Source: Brevipalpus yothersi (lineage: Eukaryota; Arthropoda; Arachnida; Trombidiformes; Tenuipalpidae). From it: a DNA stretch of 64,000 bases. The translations under genes were made by a program, and so were the position numbers. Under the pieces are notes generated by a model. That model was given only the letters and a program-made list of their open reading frames with translations, was not told the origin of the DNA and ran no database searches. The stretch spans positions 124,001-188,000 of the forward strand of contig QZCP01000048.1 of the NCBI GenBank assembly GCA_003956705.1. The letters are read 5' to 3'. Positions 1-26,417 of this stretch are shown here, piece after piece (the first letter of the stretch is position 1; each line of letters begins with the position of its first letter).

Positions 1-194
1 ACCATTTAATCGTCTCAGGACCGTGATAAGTTTTTTAGGTTTTTTTAGGCTCTCGTTAAGAAGGACAGATTAACACTTTTTCAGCTCAAAATAAAGCATT
101 AAGGGGAAGAGAGAAAAAATTTTCTGGTCAGAAGATTGGTTTTGGCAAAAATCATGCTCAAATCATGATATGCCTATTGATATTGGCTTTCCAG

Positions 195-302
195 ACAGAT
201 GAAAAATTTGGTTACCAAAAAATTATTCAGTCAACTCTGGCCTCTACTACTACAGCTACTGTAGCTACCGTTCAATCAGCCACCAAAACCCTACCAGACA
301 AG
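195..302 (+). CDS. candidate internal exon, gene unknown (low confidence)
   Basis: A pyrimidine-rich TTGGCTTTCCAG acceptor precedes a 108-nt open stretch that ends in AAG followed by GTAAAA. It encodes 36 codons in phase 0-0, rich in Thr and Ala (it starts TDEKFGYQKIIQ). It could be an internal exon of a gene beginning left of the window, or an alternative 5' exon of the Mieap-like gene. The first exon of that gene has an in-frame TGA at 826-828, so this exon cannot simply extend that protein. No family is recognised and chance is possible. Confidence 0.22.
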
Positions 303-837
303 GTAAAATATCATTGAGAGAGAGAGAGAGAGAGGTGACCTCAGAAAAAAAGCCGTGAGGATCACTTCAGCTTAATTGTTGTGGATCAAAAAATCTCTTC
401 TTCTTCTTTTTCGCTCTCTCTCTCTCTCTTCATCCATTAACATTGGACTTCTGCTACTTTCTGTTGATGATCTCGCTAATCATCATCATGAGTTGCTTCT
501 AAGCCAGATTCTTTTGCTCTCTCCCTCATTCTCTAACACACACACATACCAGAAGGCTATCATGAAGAGTTTCAAATACTACTATATCGAAGGAAGAGAG
601 AGAGAGAAAGAGAAAGAGAAAGAGAGATGAACAAGAACATCTCAACTCACTCATCGATGGTTGATATTCTCTCTTTCTCACTCTCTTTCTTGCTGCCGGC
701 AAGTGACCTAAACATTCTTTATCCAGCTTCCGAGTGAGTTGAATCTCATCCTCATCTTTTTCTATTCCCGCCATTCGTTCATTACATACTCACCATTGTT
801 TTTGTCATCATCATCACCAACAGCCTGAATCATCACC
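303..837 (+). other. non-coding leader region with short GA/CT arrays
   Basis: No convincing gene is seen. It holds a (GA)n run near 315-335, a CT run near 413-430 and GA-rich sequence at 594-627. A possible splice acceptor (CAACAG at 818-823) lies 15 bases upstream of the ATG at 838, so this is probably 5' UTR and intron or promoter of the Mieap-like gene. Confidence 0.4.
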
Positions 838-16274
<15,437 letters not shown>

Positions 16275-17843
16275 TTGTAAATATGACCCAAATCATTAAA
16301 GTTTTATCGTGATAGATTTCTATTTTTTTCCAAACATCATCCTCTATCAAAATTCATGTATGAGAATTGAATTTCATTTCACATAGGAAATGGAACCTTT
16401 CTATTAATGTGTCATACCATATGGTTAATGTATCATATTAATCTTATGTTCATTGAAAAAATTTAACAAACCAGTCAGCAAGATTGATCCATGAGGAATA
16501 ATATAAAAGTGAATTTTGTAATACTCAAAGGATCTTTCTTTCTTTCTTTCTTCATTTAAACTTGTTGGAAGAGATGGAAAGAAATGATTCAACTGTTGAA
16601 GAAAGAAAGAGATTTTATCTGAGGGCATAAAAATTCAAGGAACTTGAGCCAATCATTGTCAATTATCAAAACTTTCCAATTTTCTATATAGGTTAGAATG
16701 AAGATAAAATGGAGTTCATTATCTAGGGAATAATTTAGCATTCTTGCATGATAGATCTCTAAGCAAAGCATGGAAAAATAACAATTTCAAACAAGGAGGA
16801 AAATGGCAGGAAAAATATATGAAAAATTATCATCATTACCATCAGATTTGACCTGTTCATACAGCAAATCGTACTGAAAGCGATCGTTTGCTCAATTAAA
16901 AAGAAAACTTCGTTGGCTTGACTCAAGATAAGTTCGTAATTTTTCCAATCAGTAATGTAAAGAAAATCACAAGGAGCTTGAATTGCTGCTGATAATGCTT
17001 TGCTATAAGTTGGTGGAAAATTTTCAATAGAAAATGATTGATTGGTGTATCATTGATCCTATGAGACAATATTTCATGACTTGACTCGAGAATAGAGATG
17101 CGAATCACTCATTCTTCACACCTTTTCATAGAACCATTACTTTTTTTGTTCCCTGGCTTTCCTTCCTGAAACACCAATCTTGAATCGAATTTCGAAGACA
17201 CCTCTAATACTATTGAACAGGTGAATCTAATCAATTGAAAAGAAATACAAAAGCTAGAAATCTATCTGACCATAAACGTAACTTATCTGAAATCATGAAG
17301 CCTAAGAAAGAGAAAGATGACTTTTAAGCCTGTAGGGTTGCTTACAAAGTTGTGTTAACAGGTAATGCTGGTTTATCTTGCTAACGAGTATCGCAACAAT
17401 CCCCATCGGTAAGCCATGTCGACCCATAAGAAAGTGGTCGCCGTCAGTTGATGGCTATGCTTACTCTAGACCACCAATCCTTAACCAATGTAGCAAATCC
17501 GAAGGTAAACCAGAAAAGCAGTTTCCATGATCATCACCAAGCTCGCTATACAAGTTGTGTATGTATGTGTGTGTGTTCTTGGGCCTCCAATAAATAATCA
17601 AGTCTTGAACTTATCCGTTTCTCGATTCCATGTTCCCATCATCAATTCCTGTGTGTGTGCCAGTTGAGAGTCAACATTTGGGATCATCAGCTATCATAAA
17701 CTGAACTAGTGGATGGGACAATTTGAGAGGGAAAAGAGAGGAATAGAGAAAGTATATCGACCAGGGAAAAAATGTTCGAAAACTTTCAACATATGATAAA
17801 AATAAAAACTGGTTGCAACCGTAACCATAAAAATTTTTCACTC
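16275..17843. other. intergenic region, no gene seen
   Basis: AT-rich sequence between the stop codon of the Mieap-like gene and the second duplicated copy. It contains an ATTAAA 21 bp after the stop codon and a short CTTT run near 16533-16550. No ORF here resembles a protein. Confidence 0.5.
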
Positions 17844-18680
17844 TCAAAAGCACATGGCAACAGCTATGTTACTAGTATTCAATGATGGCGACCCATTTAT
17901 CGATGACGTTGAGCATACATCTTTCAGCCTTTTTTTTCCTCGTTCCATGGAACGTGGTCTTGGTCCAGTGGATTTTGGTCGGATGATCATGGTGATGTCG
18001 GTGGTGATGGACGATTCAGGCTGATGTTCTTAACTTTGGTAACCTAGCTTTATGATGTTCGTCTTTCTACTCATACAGCTAGATAACCAAAGAAAATAAC
18101 AACGCCTTCTCTATGTGGACAATGTGTGTATGTGTGTGTGTAAAATCAGGTGGATACATGTAGCAGAGTGAAACGTACAAGGAAACCATCTTGGATATGG
18201 TGGCGATGAATGTGTGACCAAACCAATGGTGTATGAGTGATGTGGTTTTGTGGTTATTTTTTCTCGCGAAACACTAGACAAAGAAGAGAATGTTTAGCAC
18301 TTGAGAGAAGAAAATGAGACAAAGAACGATACAAAAATGAGGTCAAAAGAAAGTTTGGGAAGAAAGTGAAAAAAAGATGAGAAGAACAAGTGATCAACAA
18401 GCTGGTGGCGTTGAAGCAATTGAACGTTGAATACATATTCAAACTGTTCAACCGAAAAACAGCGAGCTTGTAAAGTGAAGAGAGAGAGGAAAGAAGAGAG
18501 CTCAGCAAGCGGCCAAGAGAGAGGAGAAAGAAGATGATGTCCAGTGCAATGGCAAACAAGTGAACATCGTCGGCAGCAACCCTTTTTCATGGATTCATGG
18601 CAGGTCAGAACCAAGAGGGATAAAGAGGATAGGAACACTGATCGAAACGAAGGAAAGAGGAGAAATGATGTCGGCTCAGA

Positions 18681-18771
<91 letters not shown>

Positions 18772-18820
18772 ACTTGCCAAGTCACCGATGAAAAAGAGAG
18801 AGAGAGAGAGAGAGAGAGAG
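18681..18820. repeat. (CT)n then (GA)n in close inverted arrangement
   Basis: About 86 bp of CT is followed, after a spacer of about 30 bp, by about 25 bp of GA. The arms are self-complementary. The corresponding tracts in copy 1 (around 13160-13220) are short. Confidence 0.93.
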
Positions 18821-18963
18821 TTTCTCTCTCTTTCCTCTTTCTCTTTACTCTTAAAGAGAATGTGGCTGGACTGGAAACCGGCCGTTTCTCATGGTATTCT
18901 CAGGTACATATCGACTAGAGATTGGTAAAAACTAGAGAGAGACTAGAGACTTGAGACTTGCCA

Positions 18964-18980
18964 TGGCCGAGTCGGTTAAG
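18964..18980 (+). other. tRNA-like A-box motif in duplicated segment, copy 2
   Basis: TGGCCGAGTCGGTTAAG, identical to 13342-13358. No B box or acceptor stem is visible. Confidence 0.4.
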
Positions 18981-19761
18981 TTTTAAGTTTTAGTTAAACA
19001 TCACATATATTATAGGCTCTCGCCTCTTGACTCTCCTCTCTCTCTCTTTTCTCTTACTTCCATCTTGCTTGTATCTGGGCAATCTGGGCAGTTAGAAAGG
19101 ACAAAGATTAAAGATTCCCGGGCCTTAGCTGAGGTGAGCTCGCAAAATCAATCACTTGCTCCTCTCTCCTCAGTCTCTTCAGTCTCTAATGTTCAGTCTC
19201 CCAGCTACTGGTCCTTATCTTCTCTCTCCCAAAAACGCCTCGGGATATCACCTTCTTCTTCTCATTTGGTCCTCTTCTCTGGTACCAGAGGTAAGAGTGA
19301 CTGGAAGCGGTGATAAAAAAGAAGATTTGCATCTCGAGAAGCAGCTTTCTATTGGCTTCTTCTTTTTTAATTTTATATGGCTTCTTGACACACCTGATCT
19401 ATGCGTATCACTCCATTTTTCATGATTTTTCAACGCTCATTCAATACTTCAAACAGTCCCAGTTGAGCCTCACATTTTCATCTGCAACCTTTAATTTTTC
19501 TGATATTCCATGACCAGAATGCAATGCAACTTTTCCTGGGCGAAGAGGGGTCAATATTCATGAAAAGTTTAATTTTGAGGAGATATCATCTCGATTCTCA
19601 AAATTATCTGCTGATACACAAGATAAGAAGATTGAATTTGAAAAACTCGTTAATGATCAGTGGAATCTCATCTATTCATCGGCCTCTACACTCGATTCAT
19701 ATTCTATTTTTTCAAAATAGAAACTTTCTTATGGTTATTGAAGAAAAATTATCTGATCTAG

Positions 19762-21176
19762 TCACCCTTCAATATCGCAAAATTTGATATCGCAAGGTTT
19801 CCATTTTGCAAATTGTAGAAGATATTCTAAATTACAGGGAATTTTTCCATCATCTTTCGAAACTTTTTTATCACATCTAATAATGCAAGATAGATAAGCT
19901 GAAGACCCATTAATGACCATTTTCTGTTCTTCTTCGATATCCTTTTCCATCATATTACCTTCCATTAATTTCGTGTGGTTTGACGAAACAATATCTGAGG
20001 CTATTTTTGGAGCCATACGGAAAAATTAGAAGTAGGAATAAAAATCTATCCAAAAAATAGCTAATCTCCCGAAAAACTCATCGAAAATCCTAGATTACTG
20101 AATAACATGAAAAAACTTACCCCAAGAGAAAATGAGTGCAAAATAAATTACCCAAATTTTTTTGTCCATTTGTTTTTTCATTCACGTATCGGTACACTGA
20201 GAAAAGATAAAACATTATATTGATGGTAAATTTGCATGATCAGTTTGGTTCAATGAAAAATTGATACAATTTGGCAACACTCATTGGAACATTTTAACAG
20301 AGCAATATCAATGCTGTAAGATGATATACCTTTCATGATCGAGAATATTTCTACTACTACTGAGATGCTACAAACTGGTGAGAGAATCTGGTGGAAGAAA
20401 AAGTCAACACAGAAGAATAGAAGTTCAGTGGAACTAGAAAAAAGACTAGAACATTCATCCAAAGGATATCACTACTATACATAGCTACAAAATCATCATA
20501 GCAAGATTTCTTGTAAATCTTTGATTCATCGCAAGTAAAATTGTAATCCTTAACATTTCCATTATCGCTTTGACAACAAACTCCTGGATACAAATGCTCG
20601 TTGTTTTTGAATTCTCTGCTTGAATACCAGCCACAGCATTCGAGATAATGCATTGTACGAGTTGTCAGACTTGACAAAATATGACTCTAAGGAATGAAAC
20701 CATTCTCAAGATTAGATAGAGAGAAGCTAGAATACTGGGAAACTAGAATATTCTTTCCGCACCTCTAGGGAATACCAGGAAATTTCGTCTTTTCGAAAAG
20801 ATACTTCGAGACCAGATTCTATTGGAGAAGATATTTTGTCAAATTCCTTGTAGCTTATGATCATTATGAGCAAATCTGAGAGAGCAATCAGAATGCCCAA
20901 TATTGATGAGAAAACTAATCCTGTATGATAAGATTTCAATTCTGATCCAATGCTGATAATAGGAACAATACAAGCTCCGATAGCTGACAGAAAATAGCCA
21001 CCTCGGACAAAAGATTCAACATCACTCACAAACGGAGCGGAACTGATATTTAACAGCGAAATAACACTCAAATTCATACCAACAATGAAAAGAAGCACAT
21101 TGGCACGGAAAATACCTTTCTGAACCCTTCGAAAATTGCGGAAAAGTGTTGCATACGATTTAGCTTCACTCATCAT
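19762..21176 (-). CDS. tetraspanin family membrane protein
   Basis: Minus-strand exons 21176-20763, 20686-20453, 20387-20330, 20196-20152 and 20000-19762 keep phase and give about 329 aa. Three hydrophobic segments lie in exon 1 (for example VLLFIVGMNLSVISLL and GYFLSAIGACIVPIISIG). The large extracellular loop carries tetraspanin cysteines: ECCGWYS, then PGVCC and KKSCYDDF. The fourth membrane segment is ILSPVCSISVVVEIF in exon 3. The four-pass topology and the CCG loop identify the family, which organises membrane protein assemblies; the specific member is not assigned. The 65-nt intron 20452-20388 has a weak GTTCTA donor but a good acceptor. Without it the frame stops at 20357, inside the last membrane segment. 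The cytoplasmic tail after TM4 would be nearly 100 aa, long for the family, so exons 4-5 are the least certain part. Confidence 0.75.
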
Positions 21177-21540
21177 TCAATTTCACACAGATCACAGATC
21201 ACAGATAAAATAGTTGAGCATGGAAATATCTGATGACTTACCAATAAGTTCACGAGATGGATTGCATTTTTTCACTCACATTCATTTAAATGTTCCCAGA
21301 AATCGGAAATAAGTTTCACGATTTGATGATTTTCCTTAGAATCAAAACACACACACACAAGCAATCAATATTCGACAATAACGGTGATGAGATTCTACAA
21401 CCGATTGTTTTCCAATTATTCATGTGTCTCAACAATAATAAATGAGAAATGTGTATGTTTTTTTCATCATGCTAAAAAAGCGAATTTAATTTGAGATCGC
21501 TCTAATTATCAGTCATTATCTATCAAATTTCAAACAATGT
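21177..21540. other. intergenic, probably tetraspanin promoter and 3' end of the VKG-repeat gene
   Basis: AT-rich with a short CA run at 21347-21360. No gene is seen. The two minus-strand genes are in tandem, so this stretch holds the 3' UTR of one and the upstream region of the other. Confidence 0.5.
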
Positions 21541-22953
21541 CTAATAATCGGAATTTTGTGGATTTTCCTCCTGATTTTGGTGGCTTTGTGCTTGCTCCTG
21601 GACAGGCACTTGAGGTTCCTGTGGAATATGTACCTGGGGCTCTTGAGGTATTTGGGGTTCTTGTACTTGTGAGTGGACTGGATTTCCTGATTCAACAACC
21701 ACAGCTAATCCTTCTGAGTGCTCAAAACCATGTGGAGTTCGAAGAAGGGTTACAGCGGGTCGACGAAAGTATGGAGATTGATCATACATCTGTGGAATTT
21801 GTGGTAGCTGGACACCTTTGACTGGATGATGACCCTTCACTGGATGTCTTGGGAATGGTACTCGCTTACCCTTCACCGGTGGAAGGTGAACCGATTTGGT
21901 GTCATGATGTTGCTGTTGGACAGTTTTCACCTCATGCTGTTGTGGGTAACCTTTCACATCAGGTACTTGAGCTGGAGCTTGTGGAATACCTTTGACTTCC
22001 TCTTGTTGCTGGGGGTATCCCTTGACTGGAGCTTGAGGAATACCTTTGACCTCTTCTTGCTGTTGAGGGTATCCCTTGACTGGAGCTTGTGGAATACCTT
22101 TGACTTCCTCTTGCTGCTGAGGATATCCTTTCACGGGATGATGGCCTTTGACTGGTGGTCGCTTGAGACCTTTGACCGGTGGAACATGGACAGATTTGAC
22201 GCCATGAGGTGGATAGCCTTTGACTTCTTCCTGTTGCTGAGGATATCCTTTCACTGGATGCTGCATAGGAGCATTGGCATGCTCTTCTGCACTTCGTAGG
22301 AGACCCTCATTATGGATTGGAACTGGAGCTTCACTGTAATCACCATGAGATGAGCCATCATCATGACCAGAATTTTCGTCCTCATTATCGAAACCAGAGT
22401 GAAAATCTGGCTGATCTTCGGATGCTGCAGCTCGAAGTTCGCCTTTAGTTTCATCCTGTTGCGGATGTTGTTGGTGTTGCTGTGGATGAGGCATCTCCTG
22501 TTGTGGATGCTGCATTTCTTGTTGTGGGTGGTGCATTTGTTCTGTAATCGAGGAGGTGAAGAAGAATGTTGAAATATTTTGAGAATTTTTTTTCGAATGC
22601 TAATTACTTACGCTGAACTCCCTTAACATCATGTCCTTTGACTGGTGGATTTACCTTGGACACAGTACGGCGACTAGGTGGAACATATCCATCTGGATCT
22701 GATTTGGGAGGAGAAAAATCGATATTGTATATGGTAAATTTATCGAACTATTCTTGTAGTCCTGATGAATTTGAAATACTTACTTTGTGGTACTTTTAAG
22801 CCTTTTGAGGAGAAACCAACAGCTAATGCCACAAGACTGGCCAATAAAACTGCCTTAAATAACTATGGAAAAGAGGAAATTCCGTTAAACATACTTAGGA
22901 ATACATATTTCGACAAAACTTTCAATACATGGAAAAGAATCATAACTAACCAT
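21541..22953 (-). CDS. secreted Gln/Pro/Lys-rich VKG-repeat protein (novel)
   Basis: Minus-strand exons 22953-22951 (ATG only), 22862-22784, 22698-22612 and 22541-21541 are phase-consistent and give about 389 aa. The N-terminus (MLFKAVLLASLVALAVG) is a clear signal peptide with no later membrane segment, so the product is secreted. After a PPVKG-containing exon comes a His/Gln-rich block (HPQQEMQHPQQEM), an acidic block, then repeats built on VKG (16 occurrences overall). The core unit PVKGYPQQQEEVKGIPQA is present three times in tandem, followed by variants with HHPVKG and LPPVKG. The C-terminus is QEPQ/PQEPQV-rich and ends NSDY. There are no cysteines in the mature part. I do not recognise a family. 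The low-complexity, Gln- and Lys-rich composition resembles structural, cuticular, adhesive or silk-like proteins; that is inference. A TATA box lies at 23067-23076. Confidence 0.85.
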
Positions 22954-23066
22954 GATGAAAAATTCGGTGGGATTGATCGGTGGGTTAAAACAATTGCTTG
23001 ATTCACTTCAAACTTCTCTGAAGTGAGTAAAAAATTCAAGTGAGAGACTCCAGTAGATCGGTTGAC

Positions 23067-23076
23067 TTTATATATA
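23067..23076 (-). promoter_or_regulatory. TATA box of the VKG-repeat gene
   Basis: On the minus strand the sequence reads TGTATATATAAAG, a strong TATA element about 115 bp upstream of the ATG at 22953. It implies a transcription start around 23035-23045 and a focused promoter. Confidence 0.65.
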
Positions 23077-23079
23077 CAC

Positions 23080-25091
23080 CCGAAAATTTTGTACGATAAC
23101 TGAGAAGAGTAAATCCTATGAACTGGTTGATTAATCGGTCAAACAAACTTTCACTTTCTCTCTCTCTCTTTCTCTTTCTCTCTCAAGAGGCTACCAAGTT
23201 GAATTCTGATGATGATCAGGTTCTGAGACAAGAACGGGTGGGCCAAGTAATGGTAACCTTTTAGGTAGGTTTCATTGACATAAGGACTGAATGAGCAAAA
23301 GATGCTACCTTTTTCTTTTCTCTCTTCCTAAGGTCAGACCACTTTCTCTTTCCATGTGAACTCAGAACCTGATAAAAATCGATTCTCTTCAACTACTAAG
23401 ACTGGTTTGATGGTTTATATATGATTCAGATGCTGATTCAGAAAATGATGATGATGGTGTTGGAGGGATCAAAAAATTTCGAAATCATCGTGATTAATAA
23501 TCGGATTCCTTGTCTTGATTATCTGATGAACTTCCATACATTTTCTCTCTCTCTCATCATGAACTAGCCGGATCACCACAGGCAAGCACATTGAACTCAT
23601 CGGGAAACGTTTACTTGCTATGATGATAATTTTCTTCACATTCAACCGGTTGGTGAAGAAATGAATCCATGCAAACTGATGCTCAAAATGCTAGTTCAGT
23701 GTCCCCTATCCGATGAACAGTGAGCATGATGGAATCAAAGTGGAACTATAAATATAATTTGTCGGAGAATGGAGAAGACATGGGTGCAATGATCATCTAA
23801 TGTTGAAAAGAAACAAAGAAGAGGCCAATGGACATCTCTTTGAGAACACTCCACTGACACAGCAACCTTTTTGGCCTATTCTCGAGTGGGTGGTCATTAT
23901 GTGAACATTTTGGTAGTGTACCAATAGGTTTGGAAAATGAATATGAGTGGAACCGATATTCCAAGTTATTACAACTCCTGTTAATCGTCAGCAAAAATTT
24001 GTGTGACCGCAAGAAGAATTTCCAACTGGTCAGAATATTCTATGCAAAATAACCTCAGGAAATACAAGAAACCATTGATGGACTCAAATAATAATTGTTC
24101 ATCATTTGAGATTCATTTAATTCGTTTGATGACATGACGATGACCTCAGGATGATTCGAAATATAGAGTGGAAAAATGTTTTCCATCATATCGTTGGAGA
24201 TGCTTTTCGCTAATATTCCAATCTAGTTCAAAAAAGGTAGATAAATATAATTGACAGATTCGAAAATGTGTAAATTTTAAGGACCAACTGTAAATAATAC
24301 TCGCAATGAGTCATTTTTAAATCTTTTTGTTTGAATATTTGTAATATTCTCGAGTTTTTTCAGGAAATATTTTCAGAGCTATTTTATTTCAACATATATT
24401 ACCTGAATCGGAGATGCCAATTGTGGGAAAAAACTTCTCAACACGATTTGATCAGCCAAAATTTCCTAATCATTTTTAAATATTCACATATTATAAACAT
24501 TGGCAAAAAAATTGTACACACCATACCGGGAGTGAAATAATAGGTCGATGGTCATAAAATAATGGAAGCACTTTAAAGCTGACACATCTTCGATAGCTCA
24601 TCAAAAGAATTTAATCGAAGAGAAGACAGCCATTTAACTCTTGAGCATAAAAATAAGTAGAAAATTGTCCTAGTTAATAGACATAATGTCGTAAGGAAGA
24701 AGATGTAGAAGAAGAAGGAGAAAAAAGTTTCTTCAAGCGATATACATCGACTACATTCCATTCTCTCCCCCAGCTCTTAGACAATCGGAGAATCATAAAC
24801 GCTTCACCATGGAATTTATCAATTCTTTGCCTTGGATAAATGGGAAGGAGCATCGAAAGTTGGCGATGAAATGTTCGTCATCAGAATCAGTGTCGAGTTA
24901 GATTCCCTCAAATCACTTTCTCGTGATAGTTTCAAGTAGTTCCACTCATTCTGATCATAGATTTTCGATAAAGTAATTTTTTCTTTCTTCTCACTTTTTT
25001 CATTCCTTTTTTTGACTTACAGTTTCATTCGATTCACATTAATTACTATCATTATAACCACCGTTAACTTGTGTCCATCGAGCATCCTGTC
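23080..25091. other. intergenic region, no gene seen
   Basis: AT-rich with short CT tracts near 23157-23185. No ORF has recognisable homology. This region lies between the divergent VKG-repeat gene (-) and EGF-protein gene (+) and so should contain both upstream regions. Confidence 0.5.
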
Positions 25092-26326
25092 ATGACCAAA
25101 GAACGGTTAAAACCGTCTCTCATTTTCATATTCATTTTTTTCATCAGTTTTGTCATTTCACAAGGTGAGTTATTCCAGATTTCAATAATATCACCATTTT
25201 CTCAATGCTGATCGGGAAAAGGGTTTGTTTCTGATCAAAATAATAAGATTTATCCGAACATTGATTGGTCTTCATGCGAAAAGTATCTGTTAAGCGTTTA
25301 CTTTGGTAAATGAAGCTTTCAAAGAGAGAGGAAAAAATTTCGAAACTTTCTAGCGACTAAAAATAGATTCAGATTTCCGAGAATATCGAGCAAAACAGTT
25401 TCAAAAACTGTTATTTCCAGCGAAACATTGATCTTTATCTTAGCCATTATAAGCAGGTTGAGTTTGTTATCAAAGATAATATCGAGTGTGGCAATAATTT
25501 AGTAGTTATGATGATCATAATGATTGATAATCATGGTCAACTTCCCGGTTGTTTGCTTGTAAAAGCTTATGAGGTGTAGAGTGAATCATATTTCTTCCTA
25601 TCATCTCCGGTAAAATTCGAATAAGCCATCTGAATATTCGACAAAAGAGAGAGAGAGAAAAAAAAAGTTTCAGTTAGAAAAGACAAGGACATTGCTGATG
25701 ATGTAAAGATGGTGAGATGATGAGAAATATTCAATCAGTTGGAAATAAAATCTCATCAGACAAATCAGTTACCCTAGTTTCCTTTTAAGCTGATTGCTCA
25801 CAAGAAAATCAATTGTAACCTCCTAGTCTTAATTGCTTTATCGATGGTGAGGAGCAGCAACTTATCAGTACCGTTATGTGTGTGTGTATACTATGTTTGA
25901 GCTTCACTCGAGCTGTTTGACATACTTGATTGTCTGTGAATAAGTAATTTTATACATTGGATATGAGCATCTTACCTGAAACCAAGGTTAATCTAACCCA
26001 CTCAAGAGAGGCTTAACCAGCTCTAATCGATATAATTATCAATCTTTTGATGGAACGACGTCAATTGATCTGCTCCAAAATTATTATTCTTGACACTTTG
26101 GTGAGCAATTGAGGGCAAAAGTTCCAAAAAATTTAGTCAATTATTTTACTGTATTCTGTTTTTTATTTGATTGTACTCGATTATTGTTTGTCCTAGAAAT
26201 TAGGACACCAGAATTATGTGTCAAATAGCCTTATTGACCATGATTCAAAATGAATATCTAGCCTTGAACGAAAAAAAAGTATTATAAACATGAGAGGCAA
26301 AACTCTCCATCGGTGCCTAGTGATGA

Positions 26327-26417
<91 letters not shown>

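Larger units (their letters stand above)
17844..19395 (+). repeat. copy 2 of the 1.5 kb direct segmental duplication
   Basis: Direct-orientation copy of 12307-13770, offset by 5,537 bp at the left end. The main differences are an expanded (CT)n at 18681-18767 where copy 1 has a short CT tract, an adjacent (GA)n at 18796-18820, and small indels near 18130 and 18215. Weak similarity continues to about 19505. It flanks the Mieap-like gene on the 3' side, so the two copies bracket exons 4-8. Confidence 0.92.

Noticed and set aside
21826..22299. 157-aa Trp/Leu-rich ORF on the + strand
   Set aside because: It is the reverse complement of the VKG-repeat coding exon, which has a signal peptide and a consistent splice structure.
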